Part shown: positions 56,052 to 64,000 of the stretch, one piece after another
How positions within the stretch are numbered: position 1 is the stretch's first letter
How the letters are laid out: each line of letters begins with the position of its first letter
Assembly: GCA_023525715.1 (NCBI GenBank)
Contig: CM042010.1
Coordinates: 81,593,894 to 81,657,893, forward strand
DNA: 64,000 bases
Direction: 5' to 3'
Origin: Cichorium intybus
Taxonomy: Eukaryota > Streptophyta > Magnoliopsida > Asterales > Asteraceae
The notes under the pieces: generated by a model
The model's database searches: none
Told to the model about the DNA's origin: nothing
Seen by the model: only the letters and a program-made list of their open reading frames with translations
Program-made: the position numbers and the translations under genes

Positions 56052-56843
56052 GTGAACTTAAGTACAGCATATCACCCCCAAACTGATGGACAAAGTGAAA
56101 GGACGATCCAAACTCTTGGGGATATGCTTCGATCATGTGCCATTGATTTTAGTGGAAGTTGGGATACACACTTGCCGTTGGTAGAATTCGCTTACAACAA
56201 TAGTTACCACTCTAGTATTGGTATGGCTCCATTTGAAGCTCTTTATGGAAGAAAGTGCAGAACTCCAGTCTGTTGGCTAGAAGCTGGAGAAAAACAATTC
56301 GCAGGACCTGAAATAGTACAACAGACGACAGATAAAGTCAAAGTCATTCGGGCTCGTCTAAAATCTGCACAAGATCGACAGAAAAGTTATGCAGATAAGA
56401 AGAGACGCCCAATAGAGTTTCAAGTAGGAGATAAAGTTATGCTTAAGGTAACTCCTTGGAAAGGAGTAATCCGATTTGGAAAGCATGGGAAACTTAGTCC
56501 TCGTTTTCTCGGACCCTTTAAAATATTAGAAAGAATTGGATTACAAGCATATCGATTAGCCCTACCGCCCGAGCTACAAGGTATTCATAATACATTTCAT
56601 GTATGTTATCTTCGTAAATGTTTAGCAGAGGAAGAAAACATCATACCTTTGTCAGATATCCAAGTTGATGACAAAGTTTGGTACATAGAAAACCCTGTAG
56701 CCATATTAGATAAAAAGATCAAGAAACTACGTAAAAAAGAAGTCGGACTAGTCAAAATTCAATGGCAGCATCGGGGAGGTACTAACGTGACATGGGAATC
56801 TGAAAGCGAAATGAGGCAACGTTACCCTCAATTATTTACTTAG
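56052..56843 (+). pseudogene. pol: Element I integrase C-terminus and chromodomain
   Basis: Open for 263 codons: STAYHPQTDGQSERTIQTLG with the catalytic Glu region, NNSYHSSIGMAPFEALYGRK, KVMLKVTPWKGVIRFGKHGK then LSPRFLGPFKIL (GPF/Y motif), and a chromodomain tail ending NVTWESESEMRQRYPQLF. The tail is of the Tekay/Del kind (no complete aromatic cage), which in this branch targets insertion to heterochromatin-like DNA. Confidence 0.9.
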
Positions 56844-56884
56844 TTCGATTTCGAGGACGAAATCTATTCTAACAAGGAGGGAAT
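56844..56884 (+). other. PPT region of element I
   Basis: TTTCGAGGACGAAAT (about 56,850) is the conserved signature seen also before the PPTs of C and E. AACAAGGAGGGAATT (56,870-56,884) is the polypurine tract next to TGTAAC. Confidence 0.85.
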
Positions 56885-58369
56885 TGTAACATCCGTCTTC
56901 TCGACAATTAGTAATAAGGTATATTTACAACATTATAAGCTATCATTAAATTTTAGTAAATAACTAAGATAATATATATGTAAATCAGTATTTTTCCATA
57001 ATGATTCACGATATATGTTTTTCGACGTTATTTATATAAGTCATCAATTATGAAAATTTACTAGGTCGTAAAATAATATATGTTATATTTGGTAATATTA
57101 CTATCCGATATTATATTCAAAATTTTAATTTGGTATGACTCATATTTTTATTTTGTTGTAAAATAATATTATATATGTATATATTTATATCATTGATATA
57201 TATGTAAACTTAATACGTATATATTAGTAAAATTATGAACGATATATATATTTATATCATTTATATATATGTAAACATAATATGTATATATTAGTAAAAT
57301 TATGAACATGGGTATAATATAATATGCATTCAAGAAATATTCCATGCAAAATTTTCATTCACGTACGGATAATTACTATATGGATAATTACAATATCCAC
57401 ATTAACCAATCAAATGCAAGGATCGTTTCATGATAGGTGTTAATGAAACAAATGGCCCATGTAATTGTTTTAAATACGTGTTGATTTTTAATAATAGCGT
57501 GTCAAGTTATTTTTGAATGACTAAGGTGCTAAGTCATTGACGCAGGAGCTTAGGATCAAGTATAAATAAAGCCATTGTTTTGCAAAAATTTGTATCACTC
57601 AAATCAAATAACACAAAATTTAGGAAAACAACGGGGATTTCCAAAAGTGTCGGTTTTTAGACAACAACTAAATCATCAACGTGAGTTTTTATGATGCATT
57701 TCCAAACTGAGATATATATGATATATATTGTGTTTATATGTCTAATTGCTCATTGCATTATAATTGTCACGTTTATTGCTTTTGATATTTTATTATGCTT
57801 ATTGCTTTATATATGTATACACGAGTTGGTGGGTAAATGTAAAAATGAAAAAGGGAACGTAACGTCGTTCGCTAATAAATATAAATTGGTACGATTAGTA
57901 CACGGGAGACATCCTGTTGCTACTAAGTCGATACCGGCCATACATGTCTAGCCCCACTAGTACATTGTATAGAAGTCATGACTCGGATAGCTCACATGCT
58001 AGCTCGAAGTCTGAAAATGACTTAAATAAATTTACCCACAACTCCGAGATCTCAACGTAATTTTTGTATTTCATATTTCATATCATCAATGCATGTGGTA
58101 TTTTGTACACAAACACATGAATTCACTAAGCCTTTTGGCTTACGCATCTACATATATATCTCAGGACACATTCAGTAGAATAGGATCAGGTACTCGGCAT
58201 CATAATAATGGGACCAGATGGCACTCGGAGACATTACCTGCTGTTATAAATTTTAGTTAATAGGAAAAGTTTTAGCTTGTATTTCCTTATAGTTTCCGTT
58301 GTAACCGAAAACTCTGATATATATAAATAAAGTTAAAGTTTCATTTGAATAAAGTCTCGTGGTGTCACA
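56885..58369 (+). repeat. 3' LTR of element I
   Basis: 1,485 bp, about 99% identical by eye to the 5' LTR, with one single-base length difference. Conserved block at 58,119-58,145. Confidence 0.95.
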
Positions 58370-58633
58370 TACGCATAGTACAAAATGTTACAGAGAATAT
58401 TCTATCAGATGCACTATCCAATAGAATGCTAGATACATGCAACACGTAGTCTGCCACCACGCGTGCATCAGAATGTTTGACAGCTGTGAAGTCTTCGGAT
58501 CCTCCAGGTGATACCCTTCGGAGTCTTTAGACTTCGGGGTCTTCTCATTGTTTATTACTTTGGGGTTTTACATCAAGAGGTCTTCGGATAGAACTTCGGA
58601 TACATCAACACTTCATCACAAATATTCCCAACA
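58370..58633 (-). repeat. 3' LTR of element J, proximal part
   Basis: The sense LTR starts TGTTGGGAATATTTGTG at 58,633 after a PPT and runs to the I insertion. It contains six or so CCGAAG words (for example CCGAAGTTCTATCCGAAGAC), a repeated motif that also marks 62,570-62,660. Confidence 0.8.
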
Positions 58634-58648
58634 ATCTCCCCCTTTTTG
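58634..58648 (-). other. Polypurine tract of element J
   Basis: Sense CAAAAAGGGGGAGAT directly before TGTTGGG. The AAGGGGGAGAT form is typical of copia/Sirevirus elements. Confidence 0.9.
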
Positions 58649-58674
58649 TGAAGTGCATCCAATGTCTATGGCTT

Positions 58675-61365
58675 CTAGTGAGTCTTGTATACTTCCTTCA
58701 AGACGTATATCACTTGCAGCCACCAGTTAAGGTAATCTTTCACCTTCTTCTTCTCCTCCGCAGTGTTCACAAAAAAGTTGTTTACAAGACCTAACACTTG
58801 TTCTATTGACTTTAAAGGGTAAAGGCCTATGTAATCAATCTCAAAGAATTTAGTGACCATAGTCTCACTGTCACTGGATAATACTTTAAAGATAACACCC
58901 CAGGGCTTGTCTACGATCTGCCCAGCCTTCAAGTGCCCAAAATTTTCAATTGTTATTGGTGGGGGTGCCAGTGCCTGTCCGAAGAGTTTTGCCACGGTTA
59001 TATCAAACCTGGCAAATCTCATCATGTAGTTCTTGAAGAAGGAGGAGATATGGTTTGAAGCATCAGTGAAGACCGATATTGATTCAGCTTCATTCCTAGA
59101 CGAGTTCTTCAGAAGGTCGAGAAGCACAATGAAGTCATGTAGATTCATGATAGGAAAATCTGCGATAGAGAATCTTGAATCATCTTCTTTGATCCCCCGA
59201 AGCACGAAGAAATCAATATTCTTGAAGCCCATGAATGTATCTCCTTCTTTAATGGAGATGATTTTTACTATCTTCTTTTCATTCCATACATAGTTCGGAG
59301 CTTGTATAAACTTTGCATGGAATGCAACCTTTCTCTTCTTGAAGTCAGTCAACTTTTCCTTTGGTACATGCCTTTCAAATTGAAGAAAGGCAAAGGTCTT
59401 CGGATTGTATGGAAGGTCAAGTTGACGACTGATTCTTGATTTGGTCTCAAAGCTTCGGAGAGGAAGCCTATTGAAAACTGAGAAGTCATTGAAGCCTATG
59501 GCAGTGATTAGCTCCGTAGTCCAGGTTTGATTCTCATGAGCAATGTTGTTTATCATGAGCATCTTCATGTAATCTTCCTCTCTCTCTTTATAGACTTGCT
59601 CTATCTGTGGAGCAATCCTTAGCACATTGCCTTGTGGTCTTGAACTGGAACCACATGCTTCTGTTGTGGTGGTGGTTCCGAAGGCAGGACCGGTTGTTGA
59701 AATGGTTGGAATAAGGGTTGGTGTCCCTAGAATGGTGGTTTTTGATGTGGTGGTCGCAGTGCCTTGTGCTTGAGTTCTTAGGGCAGCTGTGACCAAGGCT
59801 TGAGTCATAGGGGCTTGAGTAACCAAAGCTTGTGGTCTTGGGGCTGCGGGTCCTGAGGCTGCTGATTCTCCCCCTTGTGAAGGTTGAGCCAACGATGCAG
59901 CCTGAGCAATTTCTTGAGGACCCTGCCTTTGAGCTTGAGACCTTTCCATCTTTAGAGACACATTTATCATTGGCTGAAGAGTTCTCCTCAGTTTCTCAAT
60001 GATATCCGAAGCAATGGAAGCATTGGTTTTCTTGAGCTCCTTTGCAAAAATTGTTATTGCTGAACGGGATTGTTCAGCAGTGAGCTCTTCAATGCGCTTA
60101 TTAGCATCGTACAAGTGTTTGGCAAAGCCTGTTTGATATTGAGAATTGAAGGAACTGGTGTTCTCATTTAGAGTGGTGAGGGCCTCCACCACTTCGGAGT
60201 TGGAAATTTCAACTTTCTCTACTAGGTCCTTGAGGTTTTTCTCAGTCTGCTCTTTTAGGAGCCTGTGCCTTTCTTCAACTTGTTCAACCGCAGTGGTGAA
60301 CTTTCCTTCCAAAATCCTCTTGATCTTAACTTGTTGATCGAGAATCCTTTTCTCAGATTCCTTGACCATTTTCTCCATTTTCTCGGTCAGGGTCTTCTGA
60401 ACTTCAGCCATTTGATCCTCAAAATTTGTCTCAGTTCCTTTTGAGGGATCAAAACCGGTGTTGGCTAGAAGAAGAGCATCAAGTTTTCTAATTAGGGCTT
60501 TGTATTGTTTTCCAAGGATGAAGTCTGATTCATCAAGACTATCACCCTCTTCTTCTTCAATTGTGATTGGTGCCATATGAAAGGCGGGTACTGCCTCTGC
60601 TGTTGATGGGGGTTTTGATGAGATGATGGTATCAAAATCGTAGTCATCACCGAAGGGAAAATCAGGAAGTGATTTATCCACTTCGAAGGATGAAGTGGTC
60701 AAAAATGGTGCAGAGGTGGTAATGATGGGTTCTGATATTTGTGGGGCTGATGTTGTAGGATTTTCTGTAAGTGAGATGAGGGATTCAGTTGTTTGGGTAG
60801 TGGAGGTGGCAAGAGTTTCTGTAGTGTGGATAATTGAAGTTTGTGGTGCAGTGGTTGGTGGCACTTCCGAAGTGGTGGTTTCTATGGTTGTTGTCTGTTC
60901 AGAAGTGATTGTGGCAGTGAAAGGAGAAATGGTAGGAGGGACATCCGAAGTGGTTGTATGAATGGTGGTTGTTTGTTCAGCTGTTGTTGGAGGTGGTGGA
61001 GGGTAGGTAGTATATGTAGGAGTGGGTGGTCTGGTGTCATGGATTGGTGAAGATTGATGTTCCTCTTCCTCTTCTGCTTGAACGTTAGCAGATAGGGACT
61101 TTTCTGAGTCTTCAGACTCATCCACCACTGTGACCTTCTTGGCCCTTTTTGATTTTCTTTTGGGAGTATTTTGCTGAGAAGGTTTCCTCTTCTTGGTTAC
61201 CCTCTTCGGACCACTGGGACCACCTGTTATCTTTCGTTTTCCTTTGGTTTGTTGAGGTGCTTTGCTAGGTGCAGCTGGGATTATTTCTTGAACGGGGTAA
61301 GGTATTATCAGTGTGTTACGGTAGGTGTTGACTTCGTTACAGTCCATAGAGACTTTTACGAGCAT
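58675..61365 (-). CDS. Large accessory ORF of element J, main part (unknown function)
   Basis: 896 codons from the first Met (MLVKVSMDCNEVNTYRNT), ending 27 bases before the PPT. From the N-terminus: a Lys/Arg-rich stretch (about residues 40-77, KRKITGGPSGPKRVTKKRKP) that looks like a nuclear signal, an acidic patch, a Thr/Pro/Ser-rich low-complexity region (about 100-220), a long heptad-like helical region (about 310-460) likely to form a coiled coil, an Ala/Gln/Thr-rich linker (480-590), and a C-terminal globular region (about 600-890) with no recognised motif. No transmembrane segment stands out. It lies where Sireviruses carry an env-like gene, but I cannot say it is one. Proteins of this look are common in Asteraceae retrotransposons (recollection). 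It is in frame with 61,378-62,172 through one TAG. Confidence 0.6.
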   Translation of the reverse strand: MLVKVSMDCNEVNTYRNTLIIPYPVQEIIPAAPSKAPQQTKGKRKITGGPSGPKRVTKKRKPSQQNTPKRKSKRAKKVTVVDESEDSEKSLSANVQAEEEEEHQSSPIHDTRPPTPTYTTYPPPPPTTAEQTTTIHTTTSDVPPTISPFTATITSEQTTTIETTTSEVPPTTAPQTSIIHTTETLATSTTQTTESLISLTENPTTSAPQISEPIITTSAPFLTTSSFEVDKSLPDFPFGDDYDFDTIISSKPPSTAEAVPAFHMAPITIEEEEGDSLDESDFILGKQYKALIRKLDALLLANTGFDPSKGTETNFEDQMAEVQKTLTEKMEKMVKESEKRILDQQVKIKRILEGKFTTAVEQVEERHRLLKEQTEKNLKDLVEKVEISNSEVVEALTTLNENTSSFNSQYQTGFAKHLYDANKRIEELTAEQSRSAITIFAKELKKTNASIASDIIEKLRRTLQPMINVSLKMERSQAQRQGPQEIAQAASLAQPSQGGESAASGPAAPRPQALVTQAPMTQALVTAALRTQAQGTATTTSKTTILGTPTLIPTISTTGPAFGTTTTTEACGSSSRPQGNVLRIAPQIEQVYKEREEDYMKMLMINNIAHENQTWTTELITAIGFNDFSVFNRLPLRSFETKSRISRQLDLPYNPKTFAFLQFERHVPKEKLTDFKKRKVAFHAKFIQAPNYVWNEKKIVKIISIKEGDTFMGFKNIDFFVLRGIKEDDSRFSIADFPIMNLHDFIVLLDLLKNSSRNEAESISVFTDASNHISSFFKNYMMRFARFDITVAKLFGQALAPPPITIENFGHLKAGQIVDKPWGVIFKVLSSDSETMVTKFFEIDYIGLYPLKSIEQVLGLVNNFFVNTAEEKKKVKDYLNWWLQVIYVLKEVYKTH

Positions 61366-61377
61366 CTCATGTGGAAT

Positions 61378-62172
61378 CTATGCACAGAATTCAGCAGGAA
61401 CCTCATCCAGTGGAGGAACTGTGATGTGAGTGTATTTCATTTCAGGAAAATCAGGATCATAGACAAACCCTATGTGCTTGTAGTAGGCATCAACTACAAT
61501 TGCCCAGAACCTGGCAATTGAGATTTCAGTCCCCTTCAGAGTGTGGTTGATGTGGGAGCAGAAATCAGCCCATAAGATTGATGCGAAGTCAACCTTCACA
61601 TCGAAGTAGATACCATACAACAGACTCTGGAAGGATTGACTTGCAGAGTCTAGACCTGAAGTCCTTCCTGATAAGCATCTGAGGAAAATGCTAAAGAAAT
61701 ACCTCCATAGATCTGGAAGTTGCTTCTTCTTGAAGTTGCTGATTGTCTCCAACTGTGGCTCGTACCCCATAGCATTGAACATGTCCACCAGTTGTTCAGC
61801 AGAAGGAATGACCATTTCCTTAGAGTTGTAAAGAGGAAGGTGAAGAGCTTTAGCAAATTTCTCTTTTGTCACTTGTACCTTCTTTGTCTTGCCCCTTGAG
61901 TCGATTGCCTCATAGAAGACTGACTTCACGTTGTTGTTGGTGTCGAACAGAGCATTAGAGGTGTAGTGTGCTCTGTGCACCAAGGCGGCAGGAATGGCTG
62001 GTGCATAGGTTAAAGCGTGACCTAGAATTGATACCTTTAAGCATTCAACAAGGGCGACGAATGGTTGAGGGTAAAGGTTTGGATCTGTGCGAAGAACCAG
62101 GTTTGCAGATTGATTCTTGAGGACGGGGATTGAGATTGCTTCAGTGGTTTGAGATGAAGCTTCAGTCGCCAT
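61378..62172 (-). CDS. Accessory ORF of element J, N-terminal part before one stop
   Basis: 264 codons beginning MATEASSQTTEAISIPVLKN. It contains ANLVLRTDPNLYPQPFVALV, the FAKALHLPLYN and LVDMFNAMGYEP segments, a KKKQLPDLWRYFFSIFLRC helix and FWAIVVDAYYKHIGF. The stop (TAG, 61,378-61,380) is followed in the same frame by four codons and the 896-codon ORF, so the whole is a single 1,165-codon frame broken once. Either the TAG is a point mutation or it is read through. A TATA box lies about 110 bases upstream at 62,284-62,291. Confidence 0.6.
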   Translation of the reverse strand: MATEASSQTTEAISIPVLKNQSANLVLRTDPNLYPQPFVALVECLKVSILGHALTYAPAIPAALVHRAHYTSNALFDTNNNVKSVFYEAIDSRGKTKKVQVTKEKFAKALHLPLYNSKEMVIPSAEQLVDMFNAMGYEPQLETISNFKKKQLPDLWRYFFSIFLRCLSGRTSGLDSASQSFQSLLYGIYFDVKVDFASILWADFCSHINHTLKGTEISIARFWAIVVDAYYKHIGFVYDPDFPEMKYTHITVPPLDEVPAEFCA

Positions 62173-62865
62173 TGTTGATTGAGTGAAGAAGATGAAGAGA
62201 GTTTAGGGTTTTTGGAGAGAATTTTTGCAGAGAGTTTTTGAGAGATAAGTTAGCGTAAAGAGAAGAACTGAAGCGATGAGTGGTTTATATAGTGTTCGTG
62301 GTCCCTAGGCCATTTAATGCACGTTCAAAATGGTCGAGTAGCACAAGGACACCTCATCACCTGCGCGTCCCACTAACCCTGTAAAAGTGGAAACGTCCGG
62401 CTGTCAGTTGCAATGATTCAAAATTTGAACCGCCATTTCCAAGATCTTATTGTTACGATTTGCCACGTTTATGTCAGTGACAGCTGTGTAACAACGGTAA
62501 TTAAATTCAAAAAGAATGTTTGTCTCTGAGATAATTATAAATGTGAAGAATCATTTGAACATTAAATTGACTTCGGATTATTAAGGAAAAAAGTAACTTA
62601 TTTTGTGTTTCATTCAACTCCGAAGTGTATTGATGTTATCAATTCTCCGAAGTGATTGTTTTGTCAGAGAAATTTTAGTTTTTCTACTGAATTGTTTTTG
62701 ATGATGCATGATGACTTCTAATCTTAACTTCCATGATCATTGAGAAATTAAGTTTTGACAGTTTAGAATTCAGAATCATTCAGATCATGTTGGAAGTCCA
62801 TTTTTCATTCCAAAGGTTGTTTGATTGACCATCAGTCATAATGTGCATAAATTTAAGAGAAAATT
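62173..62865 (-). promoter_or_regulatory. Upstream region of the J accessory ORF with internal TATA box
   Basis: Sense TATATAAA at 62,284-62,291 is followed about 30 bases on by a pyrimidine-rich leader and the ATG at 62,170-62,172, as in a normal plant promoter. Further upstream there are CCGAAG words like those in the J LTR (62,570-62,660). No pol sequence is seen here, although in a complete copia element pol would precede this ORF. Confidence 0.5.
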
Positions 62866-63035
62866 ACACGAATGGTCCTTGTGGTTTGGAGTAACTTGTG
62901 CGTTTGGTCCCTAACTTTTTTTTTAACTCGGACGGTCCCTATCTTTTTGTTTTGTTACGCGCTTGGTCCCTAACTCACTTAAAATGACAACATTGCCCTT
63001 ATTAATTTCTTTTATTAATTACTAATTATTAATTC
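62866..63035. repeat. Dispersed repeat with GGTCCCT words
   Basis: AAATTACACGAATGGTCCTT then GTGGTTTGG, GTTTGGTCCCTAACTTTTTT, GGACGGTCCCTATCTTTTTG and CTTGGTCCCTAACTCACTT. This type of sequence is widespread in plant genomes near genes and in transposons. Its class is uncertain. Confidence 0.6.
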
Positions 63036-63574
63036 TAAATTTTTAATTACAAAAAAGAAAAAAAAAACCTAACGCACCCTCGTTCAACACCCTCGTTCCT
63101 CATCTTCTCCAGCTATTCCCTCTTCCACCGCCACCGCCGTCTTCTCCGGCTAGAACCCTCCCCCCACCACTGTCAATCTAAACCAGAAGCAAGAAATCGA
63201 TTTAACAAACCTCCGGAGTGAAGCAATCGATTCTTCTCTCCTCCCCCGCCATTTTCTTCCTCGTCCTCTCTCAACTGCGGCAACCGCCACCTACCAGAAA
63301 TTCTCTCTTTGTCTCTGAATCTCCGACCTTAACCACCAACCACCGTATTCTGTGGCTGCACCGTATTCTGTGACTTTCAATAATCGGTAGGTTCGAAGTT
63401 ATTCTTTGACTTTCAATAACCGGGATAAGAAATTGAAGAATGACGAGACACATATTTATCAAGTTCTTACTGGAATTTGTTTTTGCAGGATTTGCTCTCT
63501 TCAAGAAGACGATCCTGAAAATATTGGTTTCTTCTTCCTGGAATTTCTCTTTCCAGAATTCTTCTTGATAAGTT
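63036..63574 (+). other. Gene-leader-like sequence, unidentified
   Basis: A plus-strand CT-rich stretch (63,090-63,270) resembles a plant 5' leader, and TTTTTGCAG at about 63,481-63,489 looks like a splice acceptor followed by about 85 bases of exon-like sequence. No protein is recognised. It is cut by LTR K. Confidence 0.3.
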
Positions 63575-64000
63575 TGTAACATCCCAAAATTTTAGGGTAA
63601 AATTAAAAAAAAAATTTAAACGAACACTTCAATATAAGAAAAGCCACTTAATTAATTTTCATAAAATTCCATAACTTATAAGTTTAATGAAAACACCCCA
63701 GGATTAACAAAAGTTAACGAAATCACAATATAGCGGAATATTAATTCAAAAACAGTCCTCTAATGAAGCAGCACAGTGTATACACGTCACGCCTTGCCAT
63801 CCATTGTACCTGATGTACCCGAAACAGTAGTTTATATAAGGAAAGGGTAAGCACGGAGCTTAGTGAGTTCCTCAAAATACCATACGATCCATCACATAAC
63901 ATACAACACACAATAACCATTCATATGTCTGTGAGACTCACGGGCTATCCCTGTTCTGCCTGAAGACTCACGGGCAGTTCCCGTTCTGTCTTATCGCTCG
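63575..64000 (-). repeat. Gypsy LTR K, start only
   Basis: TGTAACATCCC start, conserved block GGGTAAGCACGGAGCTTAGT then GAGTTC (63,845-63,870), and the beginning of a tandem array (AGACTCACGGGC...CCCGTTCTG units from about 63,930). Related to A and L in layout but not in detail. It continues beyond the window. Confidence 0.75.

Larger units (their letters stand above)
49933..58369 (+). mobile_element. Ty3/gypsy LTR retrotransposon I (chromovirus, Tekay-like), recent insertion
   Basis: A complete 8.4-kb element: LTRs of 1,484 and 1,485 bp with TG...CA ends, PBS, a short leader ORF, gag with zinc knuckles, protease, RT, RNase H, integrase, chromodomain and PPT, flanked by TACG (4 bp, or 5 bp ATACG depending on the border). 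The LTRs differ at about 14 positions by eye, about 1%. Despite that, pol has at least three frame changes and one stop. It is inserted in the 3' LTR of element J. Confidence 0.95.

Overview
This is repeat-dense nuclear DNA of a flowering plant. It is AT-rich, its introns have GT/AG borders, and the gene remnants are plant-type: histidine-biosynthesis IGPD and sterol C-24 methyltransferase. Everything else that can be named is a plant transposon (Ty3/gypsy chromovirus-like and Ty1/copia-like LTR elements, Helitron ends, a CACTA end, small fold-back elements). The style of the LTRs and of the large accessory ORF near the right end recalls Asteraceae, but that is recollection and not proof. I see no intact host gene, no rRNA or tRNA gene and no CRISPR array.

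Left third (1-35,013): a decayed HISN5/IGPD gene (exons at 446-2230) is cut inside its last recognisable exon by a minus-strand gypsy element (A, 2,231-34,051). A was then split by three later insertions, each with a perfect 5-bp target duplication. B (4,319-11,775) is a gag-only copia-like element, duplication AAACT. D (12,876-14,407) is a solo LTR, duplication CTCGT. E (15,432-30,096) is a gypsy element with 3.7-kb LTRs, duplication AAACA. Without these, A is about 8.15 kb and reads LTR-gag-PR-RT-RNaseH-INT-chromodomain-LTR. E's left LTR was itself hit by a composite insert holding a captured sterol-methyltransferase gene fragment that ends at a Helitron terminus, followed by the end of a CACTA transposon. 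A's upstream LTR is also the downstream LTR of a second, truncated copy (C, 34,052-35,013).

Middle (35,014-44,259): AT-rich DNA with a fold-back repeat, a Helitron 3' end, a MITE-like element with terminal inverted repeats, a long (AT)n tract, three head-to-tail Helitron-like units, and the start of another gypsy LTR (L).

Right third (44,260-64,000): a copia-like element H on the plus strand (LTR, PBS, broken gag). Its gag is interrupted by a 3.6-kb solo LTR (G, same family as E) and then by a minus-strand copia/Sirevirus-like element J. J's 3' LTR is split by gypsy element I (49,933-58,369), the youngest full-length element here: its two LTRs differ at only about 14 positions by eye, yet its pol is broken. 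J carries a very large accessory ORF (58,675-62,172) directly before its PPT. A last gypsy LTR (K) starts at 63,575 and leaves the window.

The most unusual signal is in element B. Four dispersed hairpins share a 22-nt loop that is nearly invariant, while their stems differ completely in sequence but pair in every copy. That is the signature of a conserved structured RNA. Other points worth a second look are triple hairpins in the H LTR, paired palindromes in solo LTR D, one short block kept at a near-constant distance from the 3' end in five LTR families, and uncharacterised accessory ORFs in I and J.
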